A stretch of 61,295 nt of DNA, from the NCBI RefSeq assembly GCF_946886695.1, contig NZ_CAMPJD010000021.1:1-61295 (forward strand), given 5' to 3'. The notes beneath the pieces are model-generated. The model was not told the origin of the DNA. It searched no databases and saw only the letters and a program-made list of their open reading frames with translations. Origin of the DNA: an uncultured Pseudoxanthomonas sp. GTDB taxonomy: Bacteria; Pseudomonadota; Gammaproteobacteria; Xanthomonadales; Xanthomonadaceae. How positions within the stretch are numbered: the stretch's first letter is position 1; the number at the start of each line of letters is the position of its first letter. Made by a program: the position numbers and the translations under genes. This document shows positions 54,457 to 61,295 of this stretch, piece after piece.

Positions 54457-54557
54457 GCGTCTGGGCTCCGGAGGTTCGACCACGCGTGGCCGTGGATCTG
54501 TCGCAGCGGATGGTAGCGCCAGCAGACCGCCGGGCAGCGGACTGGAGGCCGCTTGTT

Positions 54558-54573
54558 TGTATCGGAATGTATC
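54558..54573. promoter_or_regulatory. Direct-repeat operator TGTATC-GGAA-TGTATC in the divergent promoter
   Basis: Two identical hexamers, 10 bp start-to-start, i.e. on one face of the helix, as OmpR/PhoB-class regulators prefer. It lies between the regulator gene (54456, minus) and the SDR gene (54703, plus) and can control both. Confidence 0.6.
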
Positions 54574-54702
54574 CATGGGTCGTTTTCAGGAAGAGGCCGA
54601 CAAATCTCCCTGTATTCGGACACGTCTCGGATACCGGGTGGGCGCGGAATGCGTCCATCGCCAGCGGAACCACCCGTAGGCACCTACCCGAAGGAAACGA
54701 CC

Positions 54703-55443
54703 ATGAGCAGGACCGAACTCACCTCTCCCAAAGCTGCCCTGGTTTTTGGCGGCTCCCGCGGCATCGGTGCCGCCATCGCACGCCGCCTGGCCCGTGAGGG
54801 TTACGCCGTTGCCCTGACCTATGCGTCACGTGCCGACAAGGCCGCCGAAGTCGTCGCGGCGATCCAAGCGGACGGCGGTCAGGCCATCGCGCTGCAGGCC
54901 GACGCGGCAGATCAGCACGCGATCACTGCCGCAGTCGCCGATGCCACGGCGAGGCTGGGCACGCTGCACGTGGCTGTCGTCAATGCGGGCATCTATCAGG
55001 GTGCTCCGCTCGACCGGTTCCCGGTCGACACGCTCGACCAGATGCTTTCGATCAACGTCCGCGGTGTCTTTCTCGCCATCCAGGCTGCCGCAGCCAAGAT
55101 GGTCGATGGTGGCCGCATCGTCACCATCGGCAGCAACACGGCACAACGCAGCGGCGCCTTGGGTGGCAGCGTCTACAGCATGACCAAGGCTGCCGTGGCC
55201 ACACTGGTGCGGGAACTGGCACTGGACCTCGCACCGCGCCGTATCACCATCAACAACATCCAACCCGGCCCCATCGAGACCGATATCACGGTCGGCTTCC
55301 TGGACCACCTGATCCAGCGCAATCCGCTCAAGCGCGTCGGCCGCCCGGAAGAGGTCGCGTCGCTCGCCGCATACCTGGTCAGTGCCGACGCGAGCTACAT
55401 GACCGGTGCCAGTCTCACGATGGACGGCGGCTACTCCATCTGA
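54703..55443 (+). CDS. SDR-family 3-oxoacyl-ACP-reductase-like oxidoreductase
   Basis: 246 residues. Coenzyme motif FGGSRGIGAAIARRLAREGY (TGxxxGIG variant with FGG), VVNAGIY (NAG), catalytic Ser/Tyr/Lys in TIGSNTAQRSG and YSMTKAA, and a C-terminal MTGASLTMDGGYSI. This sits in the FabG/glucose-dehydrogenase branch. AAGGA stands 8 nt before the ATG at 54703. It begins the plus-strand run that continues with the hydrolase, cytochrome P460, Ohr, CcdA-like and redoxin genes, and is divergent from the two-component system. Carbonyl-compound reduction under stress is plausible. Confidence 0.87.
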   Translation: MSRTELTSPKAALVFGGSRGIGAAIARRLAREGYAVALTYASRADKAAEVVAAIQADGGQAIALQADAADQHAITAAVADATARLGTLHVAVVNAGIYQGAPLDRFPVDTLDQMLSINVRGVFLAIQAAAAKMVDGGRIVTIGSNTAQRSGALGGSVYSMTKAAVATLVRELALDLAPRRITINNIQPGPIETDITVGFLDHLIQRNPLKRVGRPEEVASLAAYLVSADASYMTGASLTMDGGYSI

Positions 55444-55521
55444 ATCCCCTTGCGGCGCACGCACGCACGCGCGCCGCACTCCCGTCCTGCTCCCTGCAAC
55501 CACCCTGCTGGAGGAATCACC

Positions 55522-56562
55522 ATGTCCACGATCACCCCATCGCCCACCTCCCCCTTCCGCCGCAGCCTGCGCGGCCTGTCCTTGCTGATGGCTTCCTGGC
55601 TGATGCTCACCGGCACTGCTCTGGCACAGCCGACAGCGCAGACCGCCTCACCGGCACTGCTCCCCGAACTGGTCGCCAACAAGCACATCAATGCCGGAGA
55701 CCTGCGTATCGGCTACGCCGATCTCGGTCCGGCCAAGGGTGAAGTCATCATCCTGCTGCACGGCTGGCCGTATGACATCAACAGCTACGCGGAGGTCGCA
55801 CCGCAGTTGGCGGCGCGCGGCTATCGCGTGATCGTCCCGCACTTGCGGGGCTACGGCACCACCACTTTTCTGTCTGCAGACACACCACGCAATGGGCAGC
55901 CTGCGGCCCTCGCATCGGATGTCATCGCGCTGATGGACGCCCTGAAGATCCGTCGGGCGACGCTGGCGGGCTACGACTGGGGTGCACGCTCTGCCGACAT
56001 CGTGGCGGCCATATGGCCGGAGCGGGTCAAGGCCCTGGTCTCGGTCAGCGGTTACCTGATCGGTAGCCAGGAAGCGGCTCGCACGCCGTTGCCTCCGTCA
56101 GGCGAACTGCAATGGTGGTACCAGTTCTACTTCGCCACCGACCGCGGCCAAGCGGGGTACACGCAGTACACCCATGACTTCGCGAAGAAGATCTGGGAGT
56201 TGGCGTCCCCGCAATGGAAGTTCGATGACGCCACGTTCAAGCGCAGCGCCACTGCATTGGACAATCCGGACCATGTGGCCATCGTCATCCACAACTACCG
56301 CTGGCGTTTGAGCCTGGCCGAAGGCGAGCCGAAGTACGCAGCGCTGGAACAGCGCCTGGCACAGGCGCCGGTCATCACGGTGCCCACGATCACCATCGAA
56401 GGCGATGCCAACGGCGCGCCGCACCCGAAGCCCGAAGCGTACGCGACCAAGTTCGTCGGCAAGTACGAGCATCGCACCTTCACCGGTGGCGTTGGCCACA
56501 ACCCTCCACAGGAGTCGCCCACCGAGTTCGTCCAGGCGGTCGTCGACGCCACACACCTGTGA
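55522..56562 (+). CDS. Exported alpha/beta-hydrolase with Asp nucleophile (epoxide-hydrolase/dehalogenase-like)
   Basis: 346 residues. Signal peptide (about 1-36; SLLMASWLMLTGTALA). Oxyanion motif HGWP (80-83), nucleophile D152 in LAGYDWGARSAD (G-x-D-x-G, not the usual Ser), and catalytic H326 in GGVGHNPPQESP. The Asp nucleophile is the mark of epoxide hydrolases and haloalkane dehalogenases. Start ATG 55522 has GGAGG eight bases upstream. The fold's cap lies at about 190-280. Periplasmic location is unusual for this class and fits the redox/electrophile context; substrate unknown. Confidence 0.86.
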   Translation: MSTITPSPTSPFRRSLRGLSLLMASWLMLTGTALAQPTAQTASPALLPELVANKHINAGDLRIGYADLGPAKGEVIILLHGWPYDINSYAEVAPQLAARGYRVIVPHLRGYGTTTFLSADTPRNGQPAALASDVIALMDALKIRRATLAGYDWGARSADIVAAIWPERVKALVSVSGYLIGSQEAARTPLPPSGELQWWYQFYFATDRGQAGYTQYTHDFAKKIWELASPQWKFDDATFKRSATALDNPDHVAIVIHNYRWRLSLAEGEPKYAALEQRLAQAPVITVPTITIEGDANGAPHPKPEAYATKFVGKYEHRTFTGGVGHNPPQESPTEFVQAVVDATHL

Positions 56563-56580
56563 GCAGAAGGGACAGCCGAC

Positions 56581-57090
56581 ATGAAACCGTTCCAGACCCT
56601 CGTACTTGCATCGCTGGCCGCCGTCACCGTCTTCGGTCTGGTGGGCGCGGTACAGGCGTACGACAGTTCGCGTCCCGCCTCACCCATCTACGGCGTACAG
56701 CTTCCCGATGGCTACCGCGACTGGCCGGTGATCGCTCCCGCACAGGAAGCCGCGCCGCTGGATGAGTTGCGCGTCGTAGTCGGCAATCCCACGGCGATGC
56801 GTGCGTACCGCGAGAACCTGCGTCCGTTCCCCGACGGCACGGTGCTGGTGAAGCTGGCCTGGAAGCACGAACAGTCGCCGGACTTCGCACCGGCCTCTGT
56901 TCCCGGTGCCGCCACCACGGTGCAAGTGATGGTCAAGGATGCACGCAAGTACGCAAGTACCGGTGGGTGGGGCTATGGACGCTTCATCGATGGAAAGCCT
57001 GTGGATGAAGCCCAGCACACGACCTGCCATGCATGTCACGCGGCCCGCGTGAAGGACCGCGACTACGTCTTCACCCGGTACGCCCGCTAA
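56581..57090 (+). CDS. Cytochrome P460-family c-type haem protein
   Basis: 169 residues with a signal peptide (1-26; SLAAVTVFGLVGAVQA). YDWP-type segment DGYRDWPVIAP, the beta core (TVLVKLAWKHE, VQVMVKDARKYASTGGWGYG) and a C-terminal CxxCH haem site (TTCHACHAARVKDRDYVFTR; C149, C152, H153) fit the P460 family. Members include hydroxylamine-oxidising P460 and cytochrome c'-beta. The cross-linking Lys cannot be assigned with certainty. Lies 18 bp after the hydrolase gene. Role in nitrogen-oxide or electrophile handling is inferred. Confidence 0.88.
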   Translation: MKPFQTLVLASLAAVTVFGLVGAVQAYDSSRPASPIYGVQLPDGYRDWPVIAPAQEAAPLDELRVVVGNPTAMRAYRENLRPFPDGTVLVKLAWKHEQSPDFAPASVPGAATTVQVMVKDARKYASTGGWGYGRFIDGKPVDEAQHTTCHACHAARVKDRDYVFTRYAR

Positions 57091-57129
57091 ACAAGAACTC
57101 TCTCAACTTCTTTCGACTGGAGATATCCC

Positions 57130-57546
57130 ATGAACGCACTCGATACCGTGTTGTACACAGCAAAGACTCACACCATTGGCGGCCGTGAAGGCCACGCCCG
57201 CAGCGACGATGGTCAGCTTGACGTTGCCCTCTCGCCTCCCGGTAGCCGACGTCCTGGTACCAATCCCGAACAGTTGTTCGCGGCGGGCTGGTCAGCCTGC
57301 TTCGAGGGCGCAATGGGCATCGCCGCCCGCAAGCTCGGCATAGCCTTGCCACCCGAAACCGCCATCGATGCGGAAGTGGACCTCGGCAAGGTTGGCGAGG
57401 AATACCAACTCCAGGCACGCCTGGCCATCTCGCTGCCTGGAGTTCCGCCGGGCCAGACCCAGGCCATCGTCGATGAAGCGCACCGCACCTGCCCGTACTC
57501 CAAGCTTTCACGCGGCAACATCGACGTCCGGATCCGACTGGTCTGA
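57130..57546 (+). CDS. ohr: Ohr-type organic hydroperoxide reductase
   Basis: 138 residues. Reduces organic hydroperoxides using a thiol pair. Hallmarks: R19 (IGGREGHARSDDG), LSPPG, the peroxidatic C57 in LFAAGWSACFEGAM, and the resolving C121 in AHRTCPYSKLSRGN. DVRIRLV ends the chain. These are Ohr, not OsmC, features. Located 40 bp after the P460 gene and probably cotranscribed. No OhrR gene is beside it; regulation by the nearby two-component system is likely. Confidence 0.94.
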   Translation: MNALDTVLYTAKTHTIGGREGHARSDDGQLDVALSPPGSRRPGTNPEQLFAAGWSACFEGAMGIAARKLGIALPPETAIDAEVDLGKVGEEYQLQARLAISLPGVPPGQTQAIVDEAHRTCPYSKLSRGNIDVRIRLV

Positions 57547-57675
57547 TGACGTTGTAACCGAGCTTGTCCAAAGAGGTATCAGGGCGATCCGGATACAAAG
57601 GGCCGGGTCGCCGGACACAACGCGCTGACACACACGCGATGGAATGAGCACCTCCATCGCGCTGCGGAACTTCCC

Positions 57676-58380
57676 ATGATCGAATATGCATTGGCCGCTC
57701 TGGCGGGCATGGCCACCATCCTCTCTCCCTGCATCCTCCCGATCCTTCCGATCATCCTGGCAACAGGGGCCGGTCGCGATCGTGGGACACCCTTGTGGAT
57801 CATCGCTGGCTTCGTCGGCAGCTTTGCCGCCAGTGGCATCCTGCTTGGCGTTCTGGCTGCCTCATCGGGCGAACTGCAGGCGAGCATCCGTACCAGCTCG
57901 ATCGTGGTGCTGATGTTGGCGGGCCTGGCATGCTTCTGGCCGGTGCCGTTCGAGCGCTCGATGGCATGGGCGCAATCGCAATGGAATCGGGTGAAGCCCG
58001 TCGCCCCGACCTTGGCACACGCCAGCGGTCGACCGGGTGCGCTGCTGGTAGGTGCCTCGCTCGGGTTGGCATGGACGCCTTGCGCCGGTCCGGTCCTGGC
58101 TTCGGTGCTGGCGCTGGCCGCCAGCTCGCACGCGCCGGCCAAAGCCAGTGCATTGCTCGGCGTGTACGCGCTGGGCGCAGGCATCCCCATGTTGCTGATT
58201 GCCTATGGAGGCCGCTGGATCAATGCGCGCCTCTCGTTCCTGCAGAGACATGCCGGTCTGTTGCGAAAGAGCTTTGGCCTCATCGCCTTCGGTGTCGCCG
58301 TCCTCCAGTTGCTGCAGTACGACGTCTTTGTATCCGCTTGGGCCACCCAGTGGCTTCCTCCCCTCTCCCAAGGACTCTGA
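57676..58380 (+). CDS. CcdA/DsbD-like thiol-transporting membrane protein
   Basis: 234 residues, six predicted transmembrane helices. The two thiol-carrying cysteines are in helices 1 and 4 in the family motifs LSPCILPILP (C19) and TPCAGPVL (C136). It moves reducing power from cytoplasmic thioredoxin to periplasmic partners. The next gene, 4 bp away, is a DipZ-type redoxin that is the natural recipient. No fused periplasmic domains, so it is CcdA-like rather than full DsbD. Confidence 0.89.
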   Translation: MIEYALAALAGMATILSPCILPILPIILATGAGRDRGTPLWIIAGFVGSFAASGILLGVLAASSGELQASIRTSSIVVLMLAGLACFWPVPFERSMAWAQSQWNRVKPVAPTLAHASGRPGALLVGASLGLAWTPCAGPVLASVLALAASSHAPAKASALLGVYALGAGIPMLLIAYGGRWINARLSFLQRHAGLLRKSFGLIAFGVAVLQLLQYDVFVSAWATQWLPPLSQGL

Positions 58381-58384
58381 ATCC

Positions 58385-58960
58385 ATGAAGAACCTCGCAT
58401 CTCTCGCGACCATGCTCGCTGCATGCGTCTTTGCCGCCGCCTGCTCGCCGAATGTGCAGGCCGACCCCGTCCAACCCACACACACCGCGCCCGCACCCAT
58501 GGCGCCCGACTTCAAGGGCATCAACGCCTGGATCAACTCGCCGCCTCTGAGCGTGCATGATCTGCGTGGGAAAGTGGTGCTGGTCGAGTTCTGGACGTAC
58601 TCCTGCATCAACTGCGTCCGGGTGATGCCGCACGTCAAGCAATGGCATGCGAAGTACAGGGACCAGGGACTGGTCGTGATCGGCGTGCATACGCCTGAAT
58701 ACGGCCACGAGAAGAGGCTGGGCAATCTGCGCGCCGCGACGCAGCGTTTCGGCATCACATACCCCGTTGCCCAGGACAACGACTATGAGACCTGGAACGC
58801 CTACGGCAACCGGTACTGGCCCGCGATGTATCTGCTCGACCAGCAGGGTCGCGTCGTGTATCAGCACTTCGGGGAGGGCCAATACAAGGAGACCGAGGCG
58901 AAGATCCGTGCGCTGTTGAGCGCTGGAGCCGATCCACAGCGTTCGGCGGGCGCGAAATAG
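58385..58960 (+). CDS. Lipid-anchored thioredoxin-like thiol reductase (DipZ/TlpA type)
   Basis: 191 residues. Signal sequence with a lipobox FAAAC (C20). The redoxin domain (about 40-175) carries the active site FWTYSCINCVRVMP (C74-INC-C77), a WTYxCINC form typical of DipZ-like proteins, plus LLDQQGRVVYQHFGEG. AQDNDYETWNAYGNRYWPA resembles the TlpA/DipZ insert. Its start lies 4 bp after the CcdA-like gene, so the pair likely forms one thiol relay in the periplasm, able to reduce oxidised thiols, methionine sulfoxide reductase or apocytochrome. Confidence 0.88.
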   Translation: MKNLASLATMLAACVFAAACSPNVQADPVQPTHTAPAPMAPDFKGINAWINSPPLSVHDLRGKVVLVEFWTYSCINCVRVMPHVKQWHAKYRDQGLVVIGVHTPEYGHEKRLGNLRAATQRFGITYPVAQDNDYETWNAYGNRYWPAMYLLDQQGRVVYQHFGEGQYKETEAKIRALLSAGADPQRSAGAK

Positions 58961-59063
58961 GAGCTCTGGTCATGAGCGTTCTGCATCTTCCCCCTCTGCA
59001 GGCTTGTTGGCGCCACGTTCCAAGAGTGCGGACGCTCGAATCCTGGAATCCTGTGAGAAGAAC

Positions 59064-59891
59064 ATGAAAAAACGTTGGCTTATAACCGGAGGTTCGCGTG
59101 GTCTTGGCCTGGCACTCGCTGAGGCTGTCCTGGCAGCGGGTGATCGCGCCGTGGTGACGGCTCGCGATCCATCACGACTTCACCACCTGGTCGACCGGCA
59201 TGGCTCTGCGATCCGCACGGCCAGGCTGGACGTGACCGACTCCGCGGCCGCGGCATGTGCCGTGCAGGTTGCAAAGGATGCTTTCGGCGGTCTCGATGTG
59301 CTGGTGAACAATGCCGGCTACGGGGACGTCGCTTCGGTCGAAGACGCAACGCTGGATGACTTCCGGCGCCAGATCGAGACCAACCTTTTCGGCACGATCA
59401 TCATGACGAAGGCCGCAATACCGGCCATGAGAGCGCAACGGAGCGGCCATATCATCCAGCTCTCTTCCGTGGGAGGGCGCATCGGCGCGCCGGGCCGCGC
59501 GGCTTACTCCGCGGCAAAGTGGGGCGTGGAGGGCTTCTCCGAGTCGCTCGCTCTCGAGATGGCGCTCGTGGGGGTCAAGGTCACCCTTGTGGAGCCAGGT
59601 GGGTTCCGGACGGACTTCGCCGGCGCTTCGACATCGCTGAAAGAGGGTCGTCCGGAGTACGACCAGGTCGTGGGCGCCACCGTCAGGAAGCAACGTGCGT
59701 ACGATGGCAACCAGCCTGGAGATCCGGCGCGTGCGGCGCAGGCGATCATCCGCATCGCCAGCCTGGCGTCGCCCCCGTTGAGGATCGCGCTTGGCACTGA
59801 TGCGTTTGCCGCAATCGACCATGCCGACAGAACCCGTCTCGAAGAACGCACAAGATGGCGGTCGCTAAGCGCGTCGACCGACTACCGTTGA
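59064..59891 (+). CDS. SDR-family oxidoreductase
   Basis: 275 residues. Starts MKKRWLITGGSRGLGLALAE (TGGxxGLG coenzyme motif), TARDP after strand 2 (NADP-type), VNNAGYGD, catalytic Ser (QLSSVGGRIG) and YSAAKWG (YxxxK). The C-terminal half is of the SDR5/YbbO-like branch. It is separated from the redoxin gene by 103 bp and may be an independent unit or the last gene of the module. An imperfect GACCGG-TTT-CCGGTC hairpin follows (59892-59906). Confidence 0.87.
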   Translation: MKKRWLITGGSRGLGLALAEAVLAAGDRAVVTARDPSRLHHLVDRHGSAIRTARLDVTDSAAAACAVQVAKDAFGGLDVLVNNAGYGDVASVEDATLDDFRRQIETNLFGTIIMTKAAIPAMRAQRSGHIIQLSSVGGRIGAPGRAAYSAAKWGVEGFSESLALEMALVGVKVTLVEPGGFRTDFAGASTSLKEGRPEYDQVVGATVRKQRAYDGNQPGDPARAAQAIIRIASLASPPLRIALGTDAFAAIDHADRTRLEERTRWRSLSASTDYR

Positions 59892-60033
59892 GACCGGTTT
59901 CCGGTCGATAGCGACCGTCATTGGATGTCAAAGGCAGGGCGTCGTGCAGAATCGGCGGCGACGTCGTGCCGCCCTGGCATCTTGCGGCATCCGGACGCCT
60001 TGTCCATGCCGCAAGGTGGCCTCACGCCCCCTC

Positions 60034-60118
60034 ATAGGTTGGGCTGAACGAAGTGAAGCCCAACAACGTACGCATCAAGTATCCTGATGTTGGGCTTCGC
60101 AGGCTCAGCCCAACCTAT
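60034..60118. repeat. MITE-like 85-bp inverted repeat
   Basis: Outer arms ATAGGTTGGGCT and AGCCCAACCTAT are perfect; inner GAAGCCCAACA and TGTTGGGCTTC are also complementary, with mismatches between them and a short loop. It contains no gene. Elements of this form are widely scattered in related genomes. Confidence 0.8.
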
Positions 60119-60185
60119 TGCGCTAAAGACGAGTTGAGCAAGCTACTAATAGAGTTGGATCTCTAGCTGTCTGAGAATCAGGTAC

Positions 60186-61148
60186 ATGACGGACAAAGTA
60201 GTCAAGCCAAATGCACTCTTGGACACTGATGACGGCTGTGTACTGCCACCAAGTAGTCCGATCCCTGCGGAACTACTCCGCCGCTACTCGGTCGAGCGAG
60301 ACCCATTCGCCGAACAGGATATTGCTGACTATGTTCAAAGTCAGGCGCGGGACGAGGTCGTCAGTCACGTAGAGCGTGTGAAGCGCGAAGTCGTGCTGGG
60401 CGATCCCTACGAGATCTGGGATGTCACTACTGACCAAGGGAGGTGGTGGGTTATCACGAACCCCACCAACCTGTATTCACAACAGCATTTTCCAAGCCTG
60501 GACTACACACTCTCGTTTCATGTCGGATTGATGGCGAGAGTCCGTAGCCGTTGGGGCTCCCCCGATGGTAACGAACCAACACCATTTGATGAAGTTCTAA
60601 GAAGATTCGAGCAAGCCAGCGAACGCTTCGGCCATGCAATCGAAGTCGAGGACTTGCAGGCTGTCGGGATGCTTTTGCGTGAAGGTTTGATCTCGCTAAC
60701 TACCGCAGTGCATCGGCGGATAGTCCTTCCCGGAGACGTGGAAGCTCCACAAGTCGCGAACTTCGTAGGCTGGACGGATGCTCTATTAAACGCCCTGTGC
60801 GGCGGCGGCAGTAATGAGCGCCTACGCCAATACCTCAAGAGCCAAGCAAAAGAAACATGGCAGCTTGTCAACTGGCTAACACACTCGCGCAGCGCGGACA
60901 AAGTTGCAACGCAGATCGCGGTAAGTGGCTGCGAAGCTACGCTGCGGACGTTCATTCAACTTCTCGAACGACAGAGAACGGGAGGTACCGAGGAGTGTCC
61001 TTCCTGTCATTCAAGAAACATCCGAACTTACTTCGACATAGACATTCCACCAGATGGTGACTACTTTCTAAGCTGTGGCGCGTGTGATTGGCACAACCAT
61101 CCGGATATCGCGACGGACATAGATGACGGGCAGCCCCATGGGAAATAG
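60186..61148 (+). CDS. Uncharacterised protein with C-terminal zinc-ribbon-like motif; lower-GC accessory gene
   Basis: 320 residues of no family I recognise. The N-terminal half has YEIWDVTTDQGRWWVITNPT and FHVGLMARVRSRWG; a helical middle follows (RRFEQASERFGHAIEVEDLQ). Near the C-terminus ECPSCHSRNIRTYFD and LSCGACDWHNHPD form a CxxC...CxxC pair with nearby His, a probable zinc ribbon. Base composition is visibly lower in GC than neighbours, and codon use differs, which suggests recent transfer. The gene stands alone after the MITE-like repeat. It could be a solitary accessory or defence-type gene; this is only a guess from context. Start ATG 60186 with a weak AGG site. Confidence 0.75.
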   Translation: MTDKVVKPNALLDTDDGCVLPPSSPIPAELLRRYSVERDPFAEQDIADYVQSQARDEVVSHVERVKREVVLGDPYEIWDVTTDQGRWWVITNPTNLYSQQHFPSLDYTLSFHVGLMARVRSRWGSPDGNEPTPFDEVLRRFEQASERFGHAIEVEDLQAVGMLLREGLISLTTAVHRRIVLPGDVEAPQVANFVGWTDALLNALCGGGSNERLRQYLKSQAKETWQLVNWLTHSRSADKVATQIAVSGCEATLRTFIQLLERQRTGGTEECPSCHSRNIRTYFDIDIPPDGDYFLSCGACDWHNHPDIATDIDDGQPHGK

Positions 61149-61295
61149 CCACCCACTCTTCTCGTGGTCAAGTCGACCTAGATTTTTTACAGGAGATGTC
61201 GACTATCAACGCACGACGTGGAGCAGTAAGAACCTATTCCGAAAAACGCCGACCTCAAGGAGCGCCCCTCACCCCCCCCCAATAACCCTCAACCC
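61149..61295. other. Terminal 147 bp, no gene; ends in a C-run
   Basis: No frame of note. The last bases contain a run of ten C residues and simple repeats, which may be a contig-end artefact. Confidence 0.5.

Overview
The window looks like chromosomal DNA from a high-GC gammaproteobacterium of the Xanthomonadaceae (Pseudoxanthomonas, Stenotrophomonas or Lysobacter type). Gene content (HppD/HmgA, paired entericidins, PhoPQ with PepSY, CoaX/BirA order), high third-position GC and dispersed palindromes with the core GCGACGTCAGTCGC all fit. The genus is inference. No CRISPR array, prophage, rRNA or intact insertion sequence was seen. The last bases end in a C-run, so the right edge may be a contig end.

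Left part (1-13.5 kb): homogentisate dioxygenase (partial) and HppD for tyrosine breakdown, separated by a small DUF559 gene inside a perfect 38-bp inverted repeat; a divergent MarR regulator; a POT peptide importer; tryptophan 2,3-dioxygenase; a large exported ExeM/NucH-type nuclease; then a tightly coupled 2-oxoacid dehydrogenase operon (E1 alpha, E1 beta, an SH3-like protein, E2) ending in glyoxalase-fold genes. REP-type palindromes are read in frame within E1 beta and E2.

Middle part (13.5-32.7 kb): a BLUF photoreceptor, an exported M28 peptidase, an MBL-fold hydrolase, TrpS, a lipoprotein, CsbD, two tandem entericidins, arginase, tRNA-Thr, and an operon running from a one-chain FakA/FakB-like protein through PlsY, BirA and CoaX to a SPOR protein. 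Then come MtfA, PepSY-PhoP-PhoQ, and DusA with a CtlX-like hydrolase.

Right-centre (32.7-49.1 kb): the most distinctive region. Five consecutive minus-strand genes encode a response regulator, a 3172-residue exported DUF11/SdrD-like repeat protein, a 1136-residue Ig-plus-barrel outer-membrane protein, an OmpA-family protein and a membrane histidine kinase. The order and the overlap between the giant and barrel genes suggest a self-contained, self-regulated surface system.

Right part (49.6-61.3 kb): accessory character. SDR oxidoreductases, an ABC-F protein behind a palindromic operator, and a two-component system divergent from SDR, exported epoxide-hydrolase-like protein, cytochrome P460, Ohr, CcdA-like protein and thiol redoxin genes. 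These look like one envelope redox/electrophile stress regulon. A MITE-like inverted repeat then precedes a lower-GC gene with a C-terminal zinc-ribbon-like motif.
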